Shown in pieces: positions 53,906 to 63,700 of a DNA stretch of 64,000 nucleotides (the first letter of the stretch is position 1; every line of letters starts with the position of its first letter). The position numbers were made by a program, and so were the translations under genes. This DNA is from Microbacterium sp. LWH11-1.2 (GTDB lineage: Bacteria; Actinomycetota; Actinomycetes; Actinomycetales; Microbacteriaceae), in the NCBI RefSeq assembly GCF_038397745.1, contig NZ_CP151636.1, positions 4,154,001-4,218,000 on the forward strand, in the 5' to 3' direction. The notes beneath the pieces were generated by a model. It made no database searches. It was not told the DNA's origin and saw only the letters and a list, made by a program, of their open reading frames with translations.

Positions 53906-54319
53906 TCAGGCGCCGAGCCGCTTGAGCGCCGATGTCACGACGTGCTTGGCGGAGGCGGCCGCGCGTCCGACGACCTCGGCCGCGTGAGCTGCGCTGTCGG
54001 GCAGCGGGACCGGGTAGGCGATGTCGGGAGCCTCATCGCCGTACGCGTCGACGAGGAACGGCACCAGCCAGTCGTCGACGACCTCGAGGGGCTCGACGGA
54101 CAGGCTGTAGAAGCGACGCTGCCCGTCTTCGCGCACCGAGACGAGCTCGGCGTCGCGCAGGACCTTGAGGTGCTTCGACACCGTGGGCTGGCTGATGCCC
54201 AGATCGGCGACGATGTGGCTCACGCTCGTGCCCGACTCGCCTTCGGCCGTGCGTCGCAGCAGGAGCTGGAGGATGTCGCGCCTCGTACCGTCTGCGATCA
54301 CGTCGAAGATGTCCGTCAT
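53906..54319 (-). CDS. ArsR-family winged-helix regulator
   Basis: 137-residue repressor. MTDIFDVIADGTRRDILQLL and ADLGISQPTVSKHLKVLRDAELVSVREDGQRRFYSL form the winged helix; the C-terminal tail of about 50 residues is Ala- and Pro-rich. No metal-binding CVC motif is seen, so it is not an arsenic sensor. It diverges from the potassium uptake genes and may regulate them or itself. Confidence 0.88.
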   Translation of the reverse strand: MTDIFDVIADGTRRDILQLLLRRTAEGESGTSVSHIVADLGISQPTVSKHLKVLRDAELVSVREDGQRRFYSLSVEPLEVVDDWLVPFLVDAYGDEAPDIAYPVPLPDSAAHAAEVVGRAAASAKHVVTSALKRLGA

Positions 54320-54325
54320 GAGATC

Positions 54326-54331
54326 AGGGTA
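54326..54331 (-). promoter_or_regulatory. Leaderless -10 box of the ArsR gene
   Basis: TACCCT on the minus strand, 6-nt gap to the ATG at 54319. Confidence 0.5.
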
Positions 54332-54422
54332 GTCGTCCCCGGCACGGAGTACCATGACGAAGGCTCGGCGAAAGGCGCCGTGTGACCGCACCGCGGGCAG
54401 GCGCAGGACGAAGGGGGACGCG

Positions 54423-55853
54423 ATGTCGGGCATCGCTTCGGCGTCGTCCCCACGGGAGCGCCTCGAGAGCGTCGCCGGCTGGATCAAGCACATCGTCACC
54501 TCGTCCCCCTCACGATTCGCGATCGTCATCTTCGCTCTGCTGATCCTGGTCTTCACCGTCCTGCTGTCGCTGCCGATCGCCTCCGCGAGCGGCACGGTGA
54601 CTCCGCTCAGCGATGCCCTCTTCACCGCGGTCTCCACGATCTGCGTGACCGGCCTCTCGACCGTCGACATGGCGAACCACTGGTCGCCGTTCGGTCATGT
54701 GCTGGTCTTCGTCGGCGTCAACATCGGAGCCCTGGGCGTGCTCACGCTCGCCTCGCTGATGGGCATGCTCATCTCCCGGCGGCTCGGCCTGCGCGCCAAG
54801 CTCATGGCCGCCGGGGACACGAACCCCCTGCGCGCGCACGGCGGGGTCGTCAACGAGAGCCAGACCGTGCGCCTCGGCGAGGTGGGCCAGCTGCTCACCA
54901 CGGTCGCCGTCTCCGCGTTGATCATCGAGGCCTCGCTCGCGGTGCTCCTCTACCCCGCGCTCGTGATGGCGGAGGTCGACCCCATCGCCGCGCTGTGGGA
55001 GGCGCCCTACTTCGCCGCGATGGCCTTCACGAACACCGGCTTCGCGCCCAACGACGGCGGCGTCGCGGTGTTCGCCGACGACTACCTCGTGCTCTTCCTG
55101 CTGATGGTGGGCGTCTTCCTCGGAAGTATCGGGTTCCCGGTCATCTACACGCTCGCCAAGCACGTCTGGCACGTCAAGAAGTGGTCTCTGCACACGAAGC
55201 TCACCCTCGTGACCACCGTGCTGCTGTTCGTGCTCGGCGCCGCGGTCTTCCTGATCCTCGAGTACGCCAACCCGAAGACCTTCGGGTCGATGGATGCCGC
55301 AGACACCACGTTCCAAGCCTTCTTCCTGTCTGCGATGACCCGGTCCGGCGGCTTCAACGTCATCGAGATGGACGATCTGAACGGCTCGTCGCTGCTGGCG
55401 GCCAGCATGCTGATGTTCGTCGGCGGCGGCTCGGCGTCGACCGCCGGCGGCATCAAGGTCACGACGCTGGCGGTGCTGGCGATCGCCGTCTGGTCAGAGG
55501 CGAAGGGACGCCAGTCGGTCGAGGTCTTCGGCCGTCGCATCCCCAGCGACGTGCAGCGCGTCGCGCTCAGCGTCGTCGCGTGGGGCGCCACGATCGTGGC
55601 CCTGTCGACCATCATCATCGCCCAGATCACGAAGGCCGACATCAGTCATGTGCTCTTCGACGTGATCTCGGCGTTCGGCACCGTCGGGCTGTCGACCGGT
55701 CTCACGGCGGAGCTCCCCGATTCAGCGTCCTATGTGATGGCCGCGACCATCTTCATGGGGCGCGTTGGTACAGTGACTCTCGCCGCGGCAGTCGCCGCGA
55801 CATCGCGATCGCAGTATTACTCGCTGCCCGTGGAAAGGCCGATCGTTGGTTGA
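54423..55853 (+). CDS. TrkH/KtrB-type potassium uptake channel subunit
   Basis: 476-residue membrane channel with four pore loops. The selectivity-filter glycines are in VSTICVTGLST (about 70-80), AMAFTNTGFAPND, AMTRSGGFNVIEM and ISAFGTVGLSTGL. Four M1-P-M2 units fit the Trk/Ktr superfamily. I chose ATG 54423 because AAGGGGG lies 5 nt upstream; the frame opens earlier at 54354. Its stop overlaps the RCK subunit start. Confidence 0.92.
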   Translation: MSGIASASSPRERLESVAGWIKHIVTSSPSRFAIVIFALLILVFTVLLSLPIASASGTVTPLSDALFTAVSTICVTGLSTVDMANHWSPFGHVLVFVGVNIGALGVLTLASLMGMLISRRLGLRAKLMAAGDTNPLRAHGGVVNESQTVRLGEVGQLLTTVAVSALIIEASLAVLLYPALVMAEVDPIAALWEAPYFAAMAFTNTGFAPNDGGVAVFADDYLVLFLLMVGVFLGSIGFPVIYTLAKHVWHVKKWSLHTKLTLVTTVLLFVLGAAVFLILEYANPKTFGSMDAADTTFQAFFLSAMTRSGGFNVIEMDDLNGSSLLAASMLMFVGGGSASTAGGIKVTTLAVLAIAVWSEAKGRQSVEVFGRRIPSDVQRVALSVVAWGATIVALSTIIIAQITKADISHVLFDVISAFGTVGLSTGLTAELPDSASYVMAATIFMGRVGTVTLAAAVAATSRSQYYSLPVERPIVG

Positions 55854-56517
55854 AGTCCTCCGGGGCGACGCTCCCGTCCTCGTCATCGGTCTCGGTCGAT
55901 TCGGCGCCGCGTGCGCCGGTGAGCTCGATCGGCTCGACCGCGAGGTCCTCGCGATCGACGACAACCTCGAGCTCGTGCAGAAGTGGTCGGACCGCGTCAC
56001 GCACACGGTGCAGGCCGACGCGAAGAACATCGATGCACTGCGGCAGATCGGCGCCGGAGACTTCCAGGTCGCCGTGGTCGCGGTGGGCTCGTCGATCGAG
56101 GCATCCGTCCTCATCACCGCGAACCTCGTCGACCTCAAGGTGCCGCAGATCTGGGCCAAGGCCGTCTCGCAGTCGCACGGCAAGATCCTCGCCCGCGTGG
56201 GAGCGAACCACGTCATCTACCCCGAGCGTGAGGCCGGCGAGCGCGTCGCCCACCTCGTGAGCGGACGGATGCTCGACTTCATCCGCTTCGACGACGACTT
56301 CGTTCTGGCCAAGATGTACCCGCCGAAGTTCATCCGCGGCGTCGGGCTCAACGAATCGGGCGTCCGCTCGAAGTACAAGGTCACCGTCGTGGGCGTGAAG
56401 AGCCCCGGCAAGCCGTTCCGCTACGCGGAGGCGAACACGATCGTCACCAACCACGACCTCATCATCGTGTCGGGCACCAACAGCGACATCGAGCGCTTCG
56501 CCGCGCTCGACCGCTGA
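55846..56517 (+). CDS. TrkA/KtrA-type RCK subunit of potassium uptake
   Basis: 223-residue cytoplasmic gating protein with an N-terminal nucleotide-binding Rossmann domain (VIGLGRFGAACAGEL...EVLAIDDN) and a TrkA_C domain (about 140-223). A single RCK unit fits KtrA, octamerising under the KtrB-like channel. TTG 55846 overlaps the channel gene by 8 nt and has AAAGG upstream. Confidence 0.9.
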   Translation: MVEVLRGDAPVLVIGLGRFGAACAGELDRLDREVLAIDDNLELVQKWSDRVTHTVQADAKNIDALRQIGAGDFQVAVVAVGSSIEASVLITANLVDLKVPQIWAKAVSQSHGKILARVGANHVIYPEREAGERVAHLVSGRMLDFIRFDDDFVLAKMYPPKFIRGVGLNESGVRSKYKVTVVGVKSPGKPFRYAEANTIVTNHDLIIVSGTNSDIERFAALDR

Positions 56518-56533
56518 CGCGGACGGTAGCTAC

Positions 56534-56821
56534 TCAGGCGTCGATGTCGAGGGTGATCGCGACGACGTCGTCCACGGCCACTCCCTCGCGGTCCTGCAGC
56601 ACCTTCTTGATCGGCACGATGTAGCCGCCGTCCTTCGGCCAGAGCGCCGTCGTCACGGTGGTGGCGCCGATCGTGACGGACGCCGGGATCATTCCCCATC
56701 CGTAGGTCACGATCGAGGCGATCTCGTGGATCAGCTCGCTCTCCGCGGGTGGCACGGCGACGAAGTGGAACGGCGCAGGACCCCGCCAGTGGAAGATCTC
56801 CCCCTCGATCCGCAGCCGCAT
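56534..56821 (-). CDS. DUF1905-family protein
   Basis: 95-residue small beta-rich protein; FHWRGPAPFHFVAVP and GWGMIPASVTIGATTVTTALWPKDGGYIVPIKKV match DUF1905, of unknown function. It begins 3 nt after the proC stop and shares its operon. Confidence 0.85.
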   Translation of the reverse strand: MRLRIEGEIFHWRGPAPFHFVAVPPAESELIHEIASIVTYGWGMIPASVTIGATTVTTALWPKDGGYIVPIKKVLQDREGVAVDDVVAITLDIDA

Positions 56822-56824
56822 CGC

Positions 56825-57664
56825 TCAGCCTCCTGCCGCGAGCTCCTTGGAGCGGGCGAGGGCCGCCGCCGCCGCATCCGAGAAGGTGCGGTCGAGTCGA
56901 GCATCCTGCAGCACGGCGATCGCGCGCTCGGTGGTGCCCTTGGGGCTCGTGACCCGGCGGCGGAGTTCGGCGGGGTCCTCCCCCGAGGCATCGAGCAGCG
57001 CCGTCGCACCGATGAACGTGTGTTCGGCCATGAGGCGCGCATCGGCCTCGGCGAACCCCAGACCGATGGCGGCCTTCGTGAACTCCTCGATCAGCAGGTA
57101 GACGTACGCGGGCCCGGAACCCGAGATCGTGCCGAGCGCGTCGATCTGCGATTCGGGCACCTCCACGACCGCGCCGACGGTCTCGAACAGGCGGCGGACG
57201 AGGGCCAGGTCGTCTGCGGTCGCAGAGGCCCCGGCTGCGAGCCCGGCGACGCCCTTGCGCACGGTGGACGGAGTGTTCGGCATGGAGCGGATGACGCGGG
57301 CGTCGTCGCCGAGCACATCGGCGAAGGTCTGGAGGGTCACGCCCGCTGCGAGGCTCACGACGATCGCGTCGTCCGCGAGGTGCGGGGCGATCTCACGGAG
57401 CAGCTCCGGCACCATCGCCGGCTTGACGCCGACGAGCACGATGCGCGCTCCGGCGACGGCATCCGCGTTGCCCTGCGGCCGCTCGGAGAGCGCGATGCTG
57501 GTGACCCCGTCGACGTCTTCGAAGGCCGCGGCCTTCTCGGGCGTGCGGTTGGTCGCGGTGATCCCGCCGTCGATGCGGATGCCGGAAGCGACGACGCCCC
57601 GGAGGATCGCGCCTCCCATGGAACCGGCACCGAGGAACGCGAGCGAGGGAAGCGATTCAGCCAT
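56825..57664 (-). CDS. proC: Pyrroline-5-carboxylate reductase
   Basis: 279-residue NAD(P)H-dependent reductase for the last step of proline synthesis. Dinucleotide loop FLGAGSMGGAI near residues 9-19, VLVGVKPAMVPELL, VIRSMPNTPS and the C-terminal signature GSGPAYVYLLIEEFTKAAIGLG identify ProC. The start ATG has a TAGGAT -10 box 6 nt upstream. Confidence 0.97.
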   Translation of the reverse strand: MAESLPSLAFLGAGSMGGAILRGVVASGIRIDGGITATNRTPEKAAAFEDVDGVTSIALSERPQGNADAVAGARIVLVGVKPAMVPELLREIAPHLADDAIVVSLAAGVTLQTFADVLGDDARVIRSMPNTPSTVRKGVAGLAAGASATADDLALVRRLFETVGAVVEVPESQIDALGTISGSGPAYVYLLIEEFTKAAIGLGFAEADARLMAEHTFIGATALLDASGEDPAELRRRVTSPKGTTERAIAVLQDARLDRTFSDAAAAALARSKELAAGG

Positions 57665-57670
57665 GTCGTC

Positions 57671-57676
57671 ATCCTA
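57671..57676 (-). promoter_or_regulatory. Leaderless -10 box of proC
   Basis: TAGGAT on the minus strand, 6-nt gap to the ATG at 57664. Confidence 0.55.
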
Positions 57677-57711
57677 CGGCGGGCGCTCCGGAATCCATCG
57701 GCGAGCAGTTC

Positions 57712-57717
57712 TAGACT
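57712..57717 (+). promoter_or_regulatory. Leaderless -10 box of the cation diffusion facilitator gene
   Basis: TAGACT with a 6-nt gap to the ATG at 57724; the two -10 boxes of this divergent pair are 35 nt apart. Confidence 0.6.
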
Positions 57718-57723
57718 CGTGCC

Positions 57724-58695
57724 ATGAGTGCATCCGGAGGCAACAAGGCCATCGTCGCGGCGTTCCTGGCGAATCTGGGCATCGCGCTCGCGAAGTTCGT
57801 CGCCTGGGCGCTCTCCGGCTCCGCGTCGATGCTCGCCGAGGCGATCCACTCGGTCGCCGACTCCGGCAACCAGCTGCTCCTGATGCTGGGCGGACGCAAG
57901 GCCCGGCGCGAGGCCGACCGCTCCCACCCGTTCGGCTACGGGCGCGAACGCTACGTGTACGCCTTCGTCGTCTCGATCATCCTCTTCTCCGTCGGCGGCC
58001 TGTTCGCCATCTACGAGGGCGTCGACAAGCTCACCAACCCGCACGAGCTCGACAAGACGTGGTGGTGGCTGCCTCTCGTCGTCCTGGTCATCGCGATCGG
58101 CCTCGAGTCGTTCTCCCTGCGCACGGCCGTCAGGGAGAGCAATCTCGTGCGCGAGAAGGGGCAGTCGTGGGTCTCGTTCGTGCGCCGGTCGAAGGCGCCG
58201 GAGCTCCCGGTCGTGCTGCTCGAGGACGTCGGCGCGCTGACCGGTCTCACCTTCGCGCTCCTCGGCGTGGGTCTCACGCTGATCACCGGCAACCCGGTGT
58301 TCGATGCACTCGGAACGGTCATGATCGGCGTGCTGCTGGTGCTCATCGCGATCGTGCTCGGCGTCGAGACCAAGAGCCTGCTGGTCGGCGAGGGCGCGAC
58401 GCAGGCCGACTACGACCGGATCGTCGACGCGATCAACGCGGGCGATGAGATCGAGAAGATCATCCACATGAAGACCCTCTACCTCGGTCCCGACGAGCTG
58501 ATGGTGGCTGCCAAGATCGCGCTCAGCGCCGACAAACCGCTGCGCGAGGCCGCCGACGACATCGACGCGATCGAAGCCCGCATCCGCGAGGCCGTGCCGG
58601 TCGCACGAGTCGTCTACATCGAGCCGGATGTGTATCGACCGGCGATCGATCCGCAGCCCTCGACCGACGTCTTCGTGCTCAAGTCCTCGGACTGA
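57724..58695 (+). CDS. Cation diffusion facilitator transporter
   Basis: 323-residue metal/proton antiporter (Zn, Co, Cd or related). Six helices; the metal-site helix pair shows AEAIHSVADSGNQ with HSxxD and later LLEDVGALTGL. A cytoplasmic C-terminal domain (about 205-300) binds metals. Intact and of normal length. It diverges from proC. Confidence 0.92.
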   Translation: MSASGGNKAIVAAFLANLGIALAKFVAWALSGSASMLAEAIHSVADSGNQLLLMLGGRKARREADRSHPFGYGRERYVYAFVVSIILFSVGGLFAIYEGVDKLTNPHELDKTWWWLPLVVLVIAIGLESFSLRTAVRESNLVREKGQSWVSFVRRSKAPELPVVLLEDVGALTGLTFALLGVGLTLITGNPVFDALGTVMIGVLLVLIAIVLGVETKSLLVGEGATQADYDRIVDAINAGDEIEKIIHMKTLYLGPDELMVAAKIALSADKPLREAADDIDAIEARIREAVPVARVVYIEPDVYRPAIDPQPSTDVFVLKSSD

Positions 58696-58717
58696 GTCTC
58701 TCCGAAGGACGTGGAGC

Positions 58718-59173
58718 TCAGCGACGCTGCTCGAAGAAGTCGCGCAAGAGGGCCGTCGCGGCATCCGCTTCGATGCCGCCGATGACCTCCGCGCGGTACG
58801 GCAGGCGCCGGTCGCGGAGTACGTCGTACAGGGAGCCCGCCGCTCCCGCCTTGTCGTCCCACGCCCCGAAGACCACGCGGCCGATGCGCGCCTGCAGGAT
58901 CGCCCCCGCGCACATGAGACAGGGCTCGAGCGTCACCACGAGCGTGTGACCCGCGAGATTCCAGGAGCCCGCGGATGCCGCGGCACGTCGCAGCGCGTCG
59001 ATCTCGGCATGGCCGGTGGGGTCGTGCGTCTCCTCGCGGTTGTTGCGCCCCTCGGCGACGATGCGACCCTCGGCATCGAGGATCACCGCCCCCACCGGGA
59101 TCTCCGACGCGGCCGCAGCCTCCGCCGCGAGCACGAGCGCGCGTCGCATCGCGAGATCGTCGGCTTCGGTCAT
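58718..59173 (-). CDS. tadA: tRNA-specific adenosine deaminase
   Basis: 151-residue zinc deaminase that converts wobble A34 of tRNA-Arg to inosine. Zinc ligands: His55 with catalytic Glu57 in GHAEID, and Cys85 and Cys88 in EPCLMCAG. The start has a TAGGCT -10 box 6 nt upstream. Normal size, no oddities. Diverges from upp. Confidence 0.96.
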   Translation of the reverse strand: MTEADDLAMRRALVLAAEAAAASEIPVGAVILDAEGRIVAEGRNNREETHDPTGHAEIDALRRAAASAGSWNLAGHTLVVTLEPCLMCAGAILQARIGRVVFGAWDDKAGAAGSLYDVLRDRRLPYRAEVIGGIEADAATALLRDFFEQRR

Positions 59174-59179
59174 GGGTCG

Positions 59180-59185
59180 AGCCTA
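59180..59185 (-). promoter_or_regulatory. Leaderless -10 box of tadA
   Basis: TAGGCT on the minus strand, 6-nt gap to the ATG at 59173. Confidence 0.6.
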
Positions 59186-59242
59186 CGACAGCGGCCTCCG
59201 GCATCCGGCAGCATCGATGTCGTGCGGAGGGGCGCCGCGCAT

Positions 59243-59248
59243 TAGCCT
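59243..59248 (+). promoter_or_regulatory. Leaderless -10 box of upp
   Basis: TAGCCT with a 6-nt gap to the ATG at 59255. Confidence 0.6.
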
Positions 59249-59254
59249 GTATCC

Positions 59255-59887
59255 ATGCGTGTTCACGTCGCCGACCACCCCCTCATCACCCACAAGCTCT
59301 CGGTGCTGCGCGACCAGCGCACCCCGTCGCCGGTCTTCCGGCAGCTCACCGAAGAACTCGTGACGCTGCTCGCGTACGAGGCGACGCGCAACGTCAAGGT
59401 CAGCCCGATCGAGATCACGACACCGGTGACGACGACGATGGGCGTGAAGATCTCGGAGCCGCGTCCGATCGTGGTACCGATCCTGCGCGCCGGTCTCGGC
59501 ATGCTGGAGGGCCTCGTGAAGCTCCTCCCGACCGCCGAGGTCGGCTTCCTGGGCATGGTCCGCGACGAGACGACCTTCGAGCCGACGACCTACGCCGAGC
59601 GTCTTCCCGACGACCTGAGCGACCGCCAGTGCTTCGCCATCGACCCGATGCTCGCCACGGGCGGCTCGCTCGCGGCGGCGATCCAGTTCCTGTTCAACCG
59701 CGGAGCCAAGGACGTCACCGCGATCTGCCTGCTCGGCACCCCGGAGGGCGTGGCCGCGATCGAGGCCATGGCCGGCGACCGCGATGTCACGCTCGTGCTC
59801 GGCGCCCTCGACGAGCGTCTCAACGAGAAGGGGTACATCGTGCCCGGACTCGGCGACGCCGGCGACCGGCTCTACGGCACCGTCTGA
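59255..59887 (+). CDS. upp: Uracil phosphoribosyltransferase
   Basis: 210-residue salvage enzyme making UMP from uracil and PRPP. The PRPP loop is [17 protein letters not shown], and the uracil-binding tail [17 protein letters not shown] is intact. Length is standard. Divergent from tadA and followed by a tandem repeat array. Confidence 0.97.
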   Translation: MRVHVADHPLITHKLSVLRDQRTPSPVFRQLTEELVTLLAYEATRNVKVSPIEITTPVTTTMGVKISEPRPIVVPILRAGLGMLEGLVKLLPTAEVGFLGMVRDETTFEPTTYAERLPDDLSDRQCFAIDPMLATGGSLAAAIQFLFNRGAKDVTAICLLGTPEGVAAIEAMAGDRDVTLVLGALDERLNEKGYIVPGLGDAGDRLYGTV

Positions 59888-59903
59888 TACCCCGGTCGCG
59901 GCG

Positions 59904-59984
59904 GCTCGCCGACCGATCTAGCCCGCCGACCGATCAGCTCGCCGACCAATCAGCTCACCGACCGATCCGCTCGCCGACCGATCT
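59904..59984. repeat. 16-bp tandem repeat array after upp
   Basis: Five units of GCTCGCCGACCGATC(T/A) type start at 59904, 59921, 59937, 59953 and 59969 (the first is 17 nt). The last unit overlaps the stop codon of the convergent GNAT gene. Confidence 0.85.
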
Positions 59985-60780
59985 AGGCGAGATCCAGGCG
60001 ATACGCCCGCTCATCGCCGTAGTGCTCGAAGCCGACCCGAGTGAGGATCGGCGCCGAGGTGGCGATCCGGCCCTTCACCAGCGCGGTCGTCGCGCCGAGC
60101 TCGACGCTCGCGCGCAGCCTTTCGGCGAGGACCGCGCGGTACACGCCTCGGCCGCGGAACTCCGCGAGAGTCGCCGCGCCCCAGAGCCGTGTGAAGCCGT
60201 CGACGATCGTGCATCCACCGGTGCCGACCGCCACGCCGTCGAGGCGTCCGAGCACGCGCAGACCCTCCCCTGCCTCGCGCTCGGCGGTGAGCTCGGCCAG
60301 CTCGACGCGGAGGCCCTCGTCGTCGAGAGGCTCCTGCTCCCAGACCGGCACGTTGATCGCATCGACCTCGCGCACCTGATCGAGAGTGCGGACGACCTCT
60401 CCCGATGCCTCCGGGGGAACGTCGCCGGCGAGATCGTCGATCGCGGGCGCATCGATGGCGCGCGCGAGCACCGCGACCGTATCGATGTGCTCCGCACCGC
60501 GTCGTCGCAGCTCCGCTTCGAGGTCGGGATCGTCCGAGGGGTTGGTCCAGAACGTCAGCCGAGACTCGCCCCAGCTCCTCGCGCGCTCGACGGCGTGATC
60601 GAGCACCGCCGCGGCCTCCGAGGTCGAGTGCACCTGCGAGCCACGCACTCCGCCACCGAGTCTGGCGGGATAGCGCACGAGGCGGAGGTGGACGTTCTCC
60701 TGCTCGCCGTCTCGCGGGAACCACGACCACGCTGCCGCGGCCCGAAGGATGTCGCCTTCGGTATGGGTCGGCGCGGTCAC
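59983..60780 (-). CDS. GNAT-family N-acetyltransferase
   Basis: 265-residue acetyltransferase. The acetyl-CoA motif is AEFRGRGVYRAVLAERLRAS near residues 208-227, followed by APILTRVGFEHYGDERAYRL. An N-terminal region of about 110 residues may be a degenerate second GNAT unit. The GTG overlaps the nuclease-helicase stop (GTGA), so the two are co-expressed, but a shared role is not known. Confidence 0.85.
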   Translation of the reverse strand: MTAPTHTEGDILRAAAAWSWFPRDGEQENVHLRLVRYPARLGGGVRGSQVHSTSEAAAVLDHAVERARSWGESRLTFWTNPSDDPDLEAELRRRGAEHIDTVAVLARAIDAPAIDDLAGDVPPEASGEVVRTLDQVREVDAINVPVWEQEPLDDEGLRVELAELTAEREAGEGLRVLGRLDGVAVGTGGCTIVDGFTRLWGAATLAEFRGRGVYRAVLAERLRASVELGATTALVKGRIATSAPILTRVGFEHYGDERAYRLDLA

Positions 60781-63700
60781 GACGCGGCTCCGACCAGACG
60801 CGCGAACGCGCTGAGCCGGGCGACGCCCTCCGGCGTGTAGGGCAGGTCGTCGAGCAGTGCCGGGGAGTGGATCAGGTAGGCGACGGCCTGGGCCCGGGAG
60901 ATCGCGACATTGAGCCGATTCTGCAGCAGCAGGAACTCCGGTCCCCGAGGAGCATCCCGCCCGCTCGACGCCGCCAGAGAGGTGATCGACACGACCGCCT
61001 CCTTGCCCTGGAAGTTGTCGACCGTGCCGACGGGGACATCGGGGAGTCCGGCATCCGCGAGCGCGTCGAGGACGAGCTGGCGCTGCGCGTTGTAGGGCGT
61101 GACCACGATGATGTCGGACGGCTCGAGGGGCCGGATCGAGGCATCTGAGTCGTTGTCGGTGAAGGTGCGGCCGACGAGGTCTCGCACGAGGCGCACCACC
61201 TCGGCGGCCTCCTCGGGCGACTGGGTCGCGTTGCCGCGATGCCGGAGACGAATCACGTGGAGCCCCGGCTCGATGCCGTCGATCGAGCGGCGTTCCGTTC
61301 CCGGTGCAGAGGCGAGCTGGCCCGCGTACGCGAGCTTCGAGACAGGAGCCGCCACGAGCGGATGCATCCGCCACGACCGCGCCAGGAAGTAGCCGAACTC
61401 CGGACGCACGACCGGGTCGCCGTCCATCACCCAGCCGAGGGCCGACGTGTCGACGGGCTCGGGGTGAGCGCCCTGGCTGACCTGCGGGAGCTGCTGCGGG
61501 TCGCCGAGAAGGAGCAGCCTCTGGGCGCCCGCCGCGACCGCGATCGTCGACGCGAGCGAGAACTGCCCCGCCTCGTCGATCACGAGCAGGTCGAGCCCGC
61601 CCCGATCGACGCGCTGGGTGTTGCTGAAGTCCCAGGCGGTTCCGCCGACGACGGCGCCCTCGTCGGCGTGCTCTGCGAGGAATGCCGCCATGCCGTTCTT
61701 CGGTATCGCGGTGTACGAGGTCTCGGCCTCGCTGTCCTTCGGCGCCTTGGCGACCTGAGCCGGCGCCACGCCGTCGGAGACCACCCGCTCCAGCAGCGTC
61801 TCGATGATGGCGTGCGACTGCGCGACGACGCCGATCTTGAAGCCGTGCTCGTTCACCAGCCGCGCGATCACCCGCGACCCGGTATACGTCTTGCCGGTTC
61901 CGGGAGGGCCCTGGACCGCGAGATAGCTGCGGTCGAGATCGAGGACGCCGCGCACGATCGCGTCGATCACATCGTCTTCGGCAGGGGGAATCGGCGCACC
62001 CGATGCCGTGCGCGGCGGAAGGCGCCGCAGGATGTCGGTGGCAGGGTCGGCCGGGAAGTCCGGCGCCGCAGCGTGCACGGCATCGGCCCACTCGTCGATC
62101 GCACCCTGCAGCGACACCACCCGCGGCGGCGCGGCAGGCGTGAGTGCGAGCGGGAGCTCGTCCCATGTCTGCCCCTGCACGGCCGACTCGGTCACCAGAT
62201 AGCCGTCGTCGAGCACCTCGGACACGGTGACCGTATGCGGGACATGCACCGCCCGGGACGGCACCTCGGTGTCGAACGGCGCCGGCACCTCGTACAGCGC
62301 GAACGGCTGCGCACCGACGCCCAGCGTCGTTCCCGGTGAGACCTCGCCGCGGATCTCGATGTCGCGCGACATCGCGCGGCGTCCCTCGCCGATGCTCCAG
62401 TCCCGGCGGACCGACGAGGACGGCCGATCGACCCGCACCACGTCGCGCGTGCCGTCCCACATGGTCACGGGTTCGCGCAGACGCTGGAAGTGCGAGACCC
62501 AGAAGCTCTTGGCCTCGCGAGGGAAGTAGTCGATCGCGGCTGCCGCGATGCGGTGCACGAGCCCGTCACCGCCGGCGTCGACCGCGCGTTCCGCATCCGC
62601 GAGAAGAGCGACGGAGCGCGGGGAGGGCTCGTAGATCACCTCGTCGATCTCGTCCGGTGGCGCCGGGGTCACGCCCTCCTTCCGAGCGATGTCGATCAGC
62701 CAATTGCGCAGCCGACGCGTGGAGACGCAGTCATAGCGGTTGTAGTCCGCGAGGTCGGCGAGCACGGCATCCGCTTCGCCCCGCTCCCCCGCGGCGGCGA
62801 GCTCTCGTGCCGCGACGTACTGCACGATCGAGTCGTCGCCCTTCTGCACATCACTCGTGCGCACGTCGTCGCCCATGTAGAGCGGCTCGAGCTTCTTGAT
62901 CGAGTACGAGCGGGAGCCGACCCTGACGGTGCGCAGCACGAGCGGATACAGATCCACGAACACGCCCTCGCGCAGCAGCCGATCGACCTCGCCCTCACGC
63001 ACTCCGTGCCGTGCCGCCATCGCCACGAGGTGCGAGGTCTCGTAGGGCGCGTAGTGATAGATGTGCATGGCGGGGTGCGCGACCCGTCGCACCTTCACGA
63101 AATCGAGGAATGCTTCGAGGGCGCGACGCTCGTCGGCGAAGGTGTGCGCCCACAGCGCGGAGTACTGGTCGGCGTTGTCGACCCAGCCGAACAGGTAGTC
63201 GATGCCCCAGTGCGCCTCGCCGTCGGGGGCCGGTTCCGTGTAGAGCGGATCGCCTTCGAAGTCGAAGAAGATGTCGCCGTGGCTCGGAAGAGGAAGGGTG
63301 TGGATCGCCGGCGCGTAGTGCACGTCGTAGGTCGGCGTGCCGTCGGCATCGGCTCGGATCTGCAGACGCGCCTGCGCGCGGAGGTTCTCGAAGGAATCGA
63401 CGTTCATGCCGACAGGAGCGTCGGATGCCGTCGCGAGGGCGTCGATCGTGTCGATGCCGGAGGCCCGCAGACGTGCCCGCTGCACCGGACGCATGCGCGC
63501 GACCATCAGGAGGTCACGGTGCGCGAGGACCTGCTCCTCGCAGGTCGCGCACCGACCGCACGCCACGATCTGCAGGTCGTCACGGTCGTCGCCCCAGGCC
63601 AGCGGGGTGCCGGTCGCTCCGTCGCCGATGCGACGATCGGCGATCAGCGCTCGCAGTCGCGCTCGGCGCACCTGGAACAGCGGGAGGAGATCGTCGACGC

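Noticed and set aside
59904..59984. Possible CRISPR array or satellite
   Set aside because: 16-bp units without spacers; it is a simple tandem repeat.
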